This document shows positions 4,715 through 8,033 of a stretch of DNA of 8,033 bases, one piece after another (positions within the stretch are counted from its first letter, which is position 1; each line of letters begins with the position of its first letter). The notes beneath the pieces were generated by a model. It did no database searches. It saw nothing but the letters and a program-made list of their open reading frames with translations, and was not told where the DNA came from. Position numbers and translations under genes: made by a program. The DNA is taken from assembly GCA_001919995.1 (NCBI GenBank), contig MNIY01000029.1, forward strand, positions 1 to 8,033, in the 5' to 3' direction. The DNA comes from Ktedonobacter sp. 13_1_20CM_4_53_11. Its GTDB lineage: Bacteria; Chloroflexota; Ktedonobacteria; Ktedonobacterales; Ktedonobacteraceae.

Positions 4715-7127
4715 TATATTCAACCAGGATGAACTATCCGCCGAAGACCTGGCAATACTCCAGGCCTTTGATGAGATGGACATGGGGAGTTGGGAAGAGG
4801 AGGGCGCTCAAAAGGAAACATCCACACAAGCTCCTGGTGAAGAGGAAGCAAGCGAAAAATTCCTTACGCCAGAAGAGATGCTCGCCCTTTTCGTTGGCGA
4901 AGCTGACGAAGATATTACGACGATACGACGAACATTACAGCAACTTGAGCCGGATGATCACTTAGATGCTGCTCACTTACAGGTAATCCAGCGCGCTGCC
5001 CATAAGCTGAAAGGGACTTCTGGCGCCATCGGTTGCATGGCCATGTCGACTATTGCCCGCCACCTGGAAGACCTGGTCAAGCAGATAATCAACGGGACGA
5101 TTGTGCCTTTTATCGGGTTAAATGCACTTGTGCAAACGGCGCACGCTTTAGAGAAGACGCTGATCAGTTTTGTCACGAATGGTGAAGAAAGCAGTAGTTT
5201 GCTTGCTGAACTTGAGACAGAGTATAAAGCGCTCAATATAGATATAGCGGCCGGGTCTGCAACGAAACCAGGCTATGCGCAACACGTGGAAGAAGAGCAA
5301 GCAAAGGAATCACCTGCGCGCGTACCCTTCAAATCTGTAGAAGAGGCCAGCCCGGTACTCAAACCTGCGCAAGAGCATCAACCAGCGCCATTTGTGCGCG
5401 TGGATGTCCATCGCTTCGAGCAACTCGTACAACATTCCGAGCGACTGGCGGAACTCAGTAACCCATTGGAGAATGCGCAGGCAGAGGTTGAAAAAGCGCT
5501 GCAGGAATTACACGTGGCCGAGGCGCGCTTGCGGCACATGGAGGGCGTGTTAGCTACGCAACTCGCCACAAAACGTTTTGATGCGATGGCAGCACAATCG
5601 GCAAGCGATGAAAGGCCTATATCCTCACTTGTTGCGCGCATCCTTGACGAGTCTGCACAACGCACCGGCAAGTTGTATCAACATAAGAGCAAAGTGCAGC
5701 CCCCAAAGCCTGCTGATTCGTTGCAATGGGATGATCTGGAGATTGATCGTTTTACAGAAAGCGACTTTCTAGTACAATCACTGAGTGAGGCCGTCGCCGA
5801 TGTCACGACCGCCTCTTCACAATTACGGACAGCCATTGCCCAGCTCAACTGCATTACGCGGCAGCACATTGACCAGGCTACCAATGTACGGAACGACACA
5901 CTCTTGCTCAGGCTCGCGCCGATCAGTACGCTGCTGGTAGGTATCGAGCGCGCGATAATGATGAGTCCATTAGCACAACAGCAGCGAGTGCTCTTCGAGG
6001 TGGAGGGTGCCGCGACGGAAATCGACCAGGATATCCTGGAAGAGCTCAAACACCCGCTGTTACAGCTCGTACGCACCTGTACCGCCCATAGGTCGACTGC
6101 GCCAGAAGAGGTAGATGGAGAAGAGAGCGGAAATACAGTGAGCCGCACCTGGCTGCATGCGGGTGCAATTGGCAACGAAGTCACCATCGAGGTAGGCTTC
6201 TCGATGGTGGTAGGTGGAGGTGCCATGGACGAGGTACAGGAGGCTATCCGCCGTCTGAACGGAACGGTCGTGGCGCGGCGGAATAGCCTGGGAGGTATCA
6301 GCATCCACCTGCGTCTCCCTCGCTCACAAGGAGCGCTACAGGGCTTTCTCGTCAAAACGGGAAGCCATCATGTTGTGGTGCCATTTTCGCAGGTGCAGCG
6401 CATAGACGATGGCAAACAGACGTTGCCAGAGCATCTCTACACGCTGCATAGTCTGCTCGGCCTCCCAGCGGAGCACTCTGCTGTTGAAGGCGTTCGACCA
6501 GCGCTCATACTTGCAACTGAAGCGCATCCCATGGCGGTACAGGTCGATGACATCCTGGGAGAGGTCAAGCTGGTGGTGAAGCCGCTTGCTCCTCACTTAC
6601 GGCGGCCGGGCATTGCCGGAGTGGTGATCGATGCTATGAGCAATATCCTGCTTGTCGTTGATTTACCTGGGCTCATAAACCACTATGAAATGCAGGAAAG
6701 CACCATTAAAATCGCAGCGATACGGAAGAGCGACAAACAGGTCCAGTATCCCGCGCAAACCCGGCAATCCATCTTGATCGCGGACGATTCTGTGTATATC
6801 CGAAAATCTTTGCGCCAGACGCTCACCTACGCGGGGTACCAGGTCAGAGAGGCCGATGACGGCATGAAAACGCTTGAAAGCCTGCTGGACAATCCACCAC
6901 ACGCGCTTTTGCTGGATATAGAGATGCCAAACTTGAGTGGATATGACGTGCTCAGTATGATGCGCGTCCACCCGGAGCTCGCCAGGGTGAAAACGATCAT
7001 GTTGACTTCACGATCTTCTGAGAAGCACCAGGAAAAAGCACGAGAACTCGGTGCCCAGGTTTACCTCACCAAACCCTGTCCGCAAGATTTGTTGCTGGAG
7101 ACGTTGCGTTCGCTACTCAGGAGCTGA
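4707..7127 (+). CDS. CheA-like Hpt-CheW-REC protein with a degenerate ATP-binding domain
   Basis: This 806-residue protein has the layout of hybrid CheA/ChpA kinases. An Hpt domain spans about 52-175, with phospho-acceptor His99 in AAHKLKGTSGAIG. An extended dimerisation region follows at about 230-420, with a coiled-coil-like start. The ATPase-type domain is at about 425-540, a CheW-like domain at about 543-660, and a C-terminal receiver at about 687-803 with Asp693-Asp694, phospho-acceptor Asp737 (LLLDIEMP), Thr767-Ser768 and Lys789. The ATPase part is damaged. Where CheA has HLVRN..DHG it reads QLVRTCTAHR (453-462), so the N-box Asn and the Asp are lost. IEV (494-496) runs straight into GFS and VVGGGAMDEV, so the G1 DDGxGI box and most of the ATP lid are absent, with no frame break. 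It is probably catalytically dead, yet phosphotransfer-competent through Hpt and REC. Its start overlaps the CheW-like gene by 8 nt. It ends the operon at a strong terminator. Confidence 0.9.
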   Translation: MNDIFNQDELSAEDLAILQAFDEMDMGSWEEEGAQKETSTQAPGEEEASEKFLTPEEMLALFVGEADEDITTIRRTLQQLEPDDHLDAAHLQVIQRAAHKLKGTSGAIGCMAMSTIARHLEDLVKQIINGTIVPFIGLNALVQTAHALEKTLISFVTNGEESSSLLAELETEYKALNIDIAAGSATKPGYAQHVEEEQAKESPARVPFKSVEEASPVLKPAQEHQPAPFVRVDVHRFEQLVQHSERLAELSNPLENAQAEVEKALQELHVAEARLRHMEGVLATQLATKRFDAMAAQSASDERPISSLVARILDESAQRTGKLYQHKSKVQPPKPADSLQWDDLEIDRFTESDFLVQSLSEAVADVTTASSQLRTAIAQLNCITRQHIDQATNVRNDTLLLRLAPISTLLVGIERAIMMSPLAQQQRVLFEVEGAATEIDQDILEELKHPLLQLVRTCTAHRSTAPEEVDGEESGNTVSRTWLHAGAIGNEVTIEVGFSMVVGGGAMDEVQEAIRRLNGTVVARRNSLGGISIHLRLPRSQGALQGFLVKTGSHHVVVPFSQVQRIDDGKQTLPEHLYTLHSLLGLPAEHSAVEGVRPALILATEAHPMAVQVDDILGEVKLVVKPLAPHLRRPGIAGVVIDAMSNILLVVDLPGLINHYEMQESTIKIAAIRKSDKQVQYPAQTRQSILIADDSVYIRKSLRQTLTYAGYQVREADDGMKTLESLLDNPPHALLLDIEMPNLSGYDVLSMMRVHPELARVKTIMLTSRSSEKHQEKARELGAQVYLTKPCPQDLLLETLRSLLRS

Positions 7128-7143
7128 GCAGACACAAATACTC

Positions 7144-7191
7144 AATACAACAGCCAGGGACAGCTCGTTCGCTGTCCCTGGCTGTTGTATT
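7144..7191. terminator. Bidirectional intrinsic terminator between convergent genes
   Basis: Perfect 21-bp arms (7144-7164 and 7171-7191) enclose a 6-nt loop TCGTTC. The stem has a GC-rich core (CAGCCAGGGACAGC) with A/T-rich outer parts, giving TTGTATTATT after the stem rightward and an A/T-rich end leftward. It lies 17 nt after the CheA-like stop and 6 nt beyond the ftsH stop, so it should end both transcripts. Confidence 0.85.
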
Positions 7192-7196
7192 ATTAC

Positions 7197-8033
7197 CTAG
7201 CCTTGATACGCTAAAGGTGCGGCCTCGATCGCGCCTGTCTCCACCATAATCGCGCGCAATTGCCTGGCATCGATGGTTTCATACAGTCGCAGCGCCTTTG
7301 CAATACGGTCGAGCGTTGTGCGATGCTCCGACAGGAGGCTAACGGCTCGATTATAGGCCCATTTCACGATGCGATCGACCTCTTCATCAATGAGCGTGGC
7401 CGTCTTCTCGCTGTATTCGCGGGAATTGTTTGCCAGGGCGGTACCGGCGAACGGGTCATCACGATCGCTAAAGGAGACGGCACCGAGCCTTTCGCTCATA
7501 CCCCAGCGGGCAACCATCTGGCGCGCAATAGCTGTGACACGCTGGAGATCGTTCTCCGCTCCCGTCGTAATGTGCCCTATGGCCACCTCCTCGGCGGCCC
7601 GGCCACCAAGAGCGGTTACCAGCTGCGCCTCGAGGTAATCCTTCGAGTAGTTGTAGCGATCGTCCAACGGTGTATACTGCGTAACGCCAAGGGCCTGTCC
7701 GCGAGGCACAATCGTGACCTTGGAGACCGGGTCGACGTTTTCTTGCAGCAGTCCCGTCAGCGCATGACCACCTTCGTGGTACGCAACAACATTCAAATCT
7801 TCTTCAGAGAGAACGAGCGGACGCTCCGCGCCGATAAGGATCTTGTCAAGGGCCTCATCGAAACAGTTCTGCGTAACCGCCTCCAGGTTACGGCGGGCAG
7901 CCAGCAGTGCGGCTTCGTTGACCAGGTTCGCCAGGTCGGCGCCAACCATACCTGGAGTGGCACGGGCGATGGTAATGAGGTCGACATCCTTCGCAAGAGG
8001 TACGTCACGAGAGTGAATCTTGAGAATTGCCAG
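7197..8033 (-). CDS. ftsH: ATP-dependent zinc metalloprotease FtsH, C-terminal part (5' end outside window)
   Basis: FtsH is a membrane-anchored AAA+ protease that unfolds and degrades misfolded membrane proteins and short-lived regulators. Only the last 278 codons are present. The frame is open to the window edge, so the gene continues past 8033. The segment just inside the edge, LAILKIHSRDVPLAKDVDL followed by TPG.VGADLANLVNEAALLAAR, is the end of the AAA+ module. The M41 protease domain follows with the zinc motif HEGGH (plus strand about 7768-7782; HEAGH is more usual, but all HExxH residues are kept), IVPRG, LGGRAAEEV, and TTGAENDLQRVT carrying the third zinc ligand Asp. The N-terminal membrane helices and Walker motifs lie outside the window. 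The protein ends at TAG (7197-7199) shortly after the protease domain, with a short C-terminal tail. It is convergent with the chemosensory operon and probably unrelated to it. Confidence 0.96.
   Translation of the reverse strand: MAILKIHSRDVPLAKDVDLITIARATPGMVGADLANLVNEAALLAARRNLEAVTQNCFDEALDKILIGAERPLVLSEEDLNVVAYHEGGHALTGLLQENVDPVSKVTIVPRGQALGVTQYTPLDDRYNYSKDYLEAQLVTALGGRAAEEVAIGHITTGAENDLQRVTAIARQMVARWGMSERLGAVSFSDRDDPFAGTALANNSREYSEKTATLIDEEVDRIVKWAYNRAVSLLSEHRTTLDRIAKALRLYETIDARQLRAIMVETGAIEAAPLAYQG

Noticed and set aside
6190..6240. Frameshift or sequencing error as the cause of the missing CheA G1 box
   Set aside because: The frame is continuous on both sides, with recognisable CheA sequence before (IEV) and after (GGGAMDEV). 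Independent substitutions in the N box support real divergence over a single error.
5678..6355. Long minus-strand open frame (225 codons) inside the CheA-like gene
   Set aside because: It lies wholly opposite a well-supported gene, its translation is Ser/Arg/Cys-rich without recognisable domains, and it has no ribosome binding site. It is a shadow frame.
7947..7949. ATG at 7949 (minus strand) as the start of ftsH
   Set aside because: The frame continues upstream to the window edge with conserved FtsH sequence (HSRD..LA.DVDL), so this Met is internal (TPGMVGADLANL).
1..8033. CRISPR array, insertion sequence, rRNA or defence system
   Set aside because: I found no regularly spaced direct repeats, transposase or integrase motifs, rRNA-like sequence or defence-protein domains on either strand.

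Overview
The window looks like chromosomal DNA from a GC-moderate, free-living bacterium. I lean towards Chloroflexota, probably Ktedonobacteria. This rests on the general look of the FtsH, histidine kinase and CheA-like proteins and on a dispersed-looking inverted repeat whose edges read GTAGGGGC/GCCCCTAC. That placement is recollection and inference, not a search result.

Layout from left to right. (1) Positions 1-500 are AT-rich. They hold a small minus-strand ORF (30-203) with a good ribosome binding site and a promoter-like sequence with a perfect TATAAT. (2) Positions 501-629 hold a tRNA-Asn(GTT)-like sequence about 17 nt longer than normal, followed directly by a rho-independent terminator. 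(3) Positions 670-2464 hold a two-gene unit: a YhhY/AaaT-like GNAT acetyltransferase, then a soluble PAS-HisKA-HATPase histidine kinase that starts with TTG behind an excellent Shine-Dalgarno sequence. (4) Positions 2491-2619 are a long inverted-repeat element with perfect 23-bp inner arms. (5) Positions 2655-3494 encode an unrecognised acidic helical protein. (6) Positions 3617-7127 hold a compact chemosensory operon with its own likely promoter: a stand-alone CheY-like receiver, a CheW-like coupling protein with an Ala-rich insert, and a large CheA-like Hpt-CheW-REC protein. (7) A perfect 21-bp stem-loop terminator separates this operon from the convergent 3' part of ftsH (7197 to the window edge, minus strand).

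The most interesting feature is the CheA-like protein. Its phosphotransfer histidine, CheW-like domain and receiver aspartate are all present. Its ATP-binding domain is not: the N-box Asn and Asp are replaced, the G1 box and most of the ATP lid are absent in frame, and the G2 glycine motif is altered. It should therefore be a pseudokinase. It may serve as a CheW-docked Hpt-REC phosphorelay or scaffold protein rather than as a conventional CheA kinase. The orphan PAS histidine kinase upstream has all its catalytic motifs and is a possible phosphoryl source, but this link is inference. No chemoreceptor, CheR or CheB gene lies in the window. If the host is indeed a non-flagellated filamentous Ktedonobacterium, the system would control something other than swimming.
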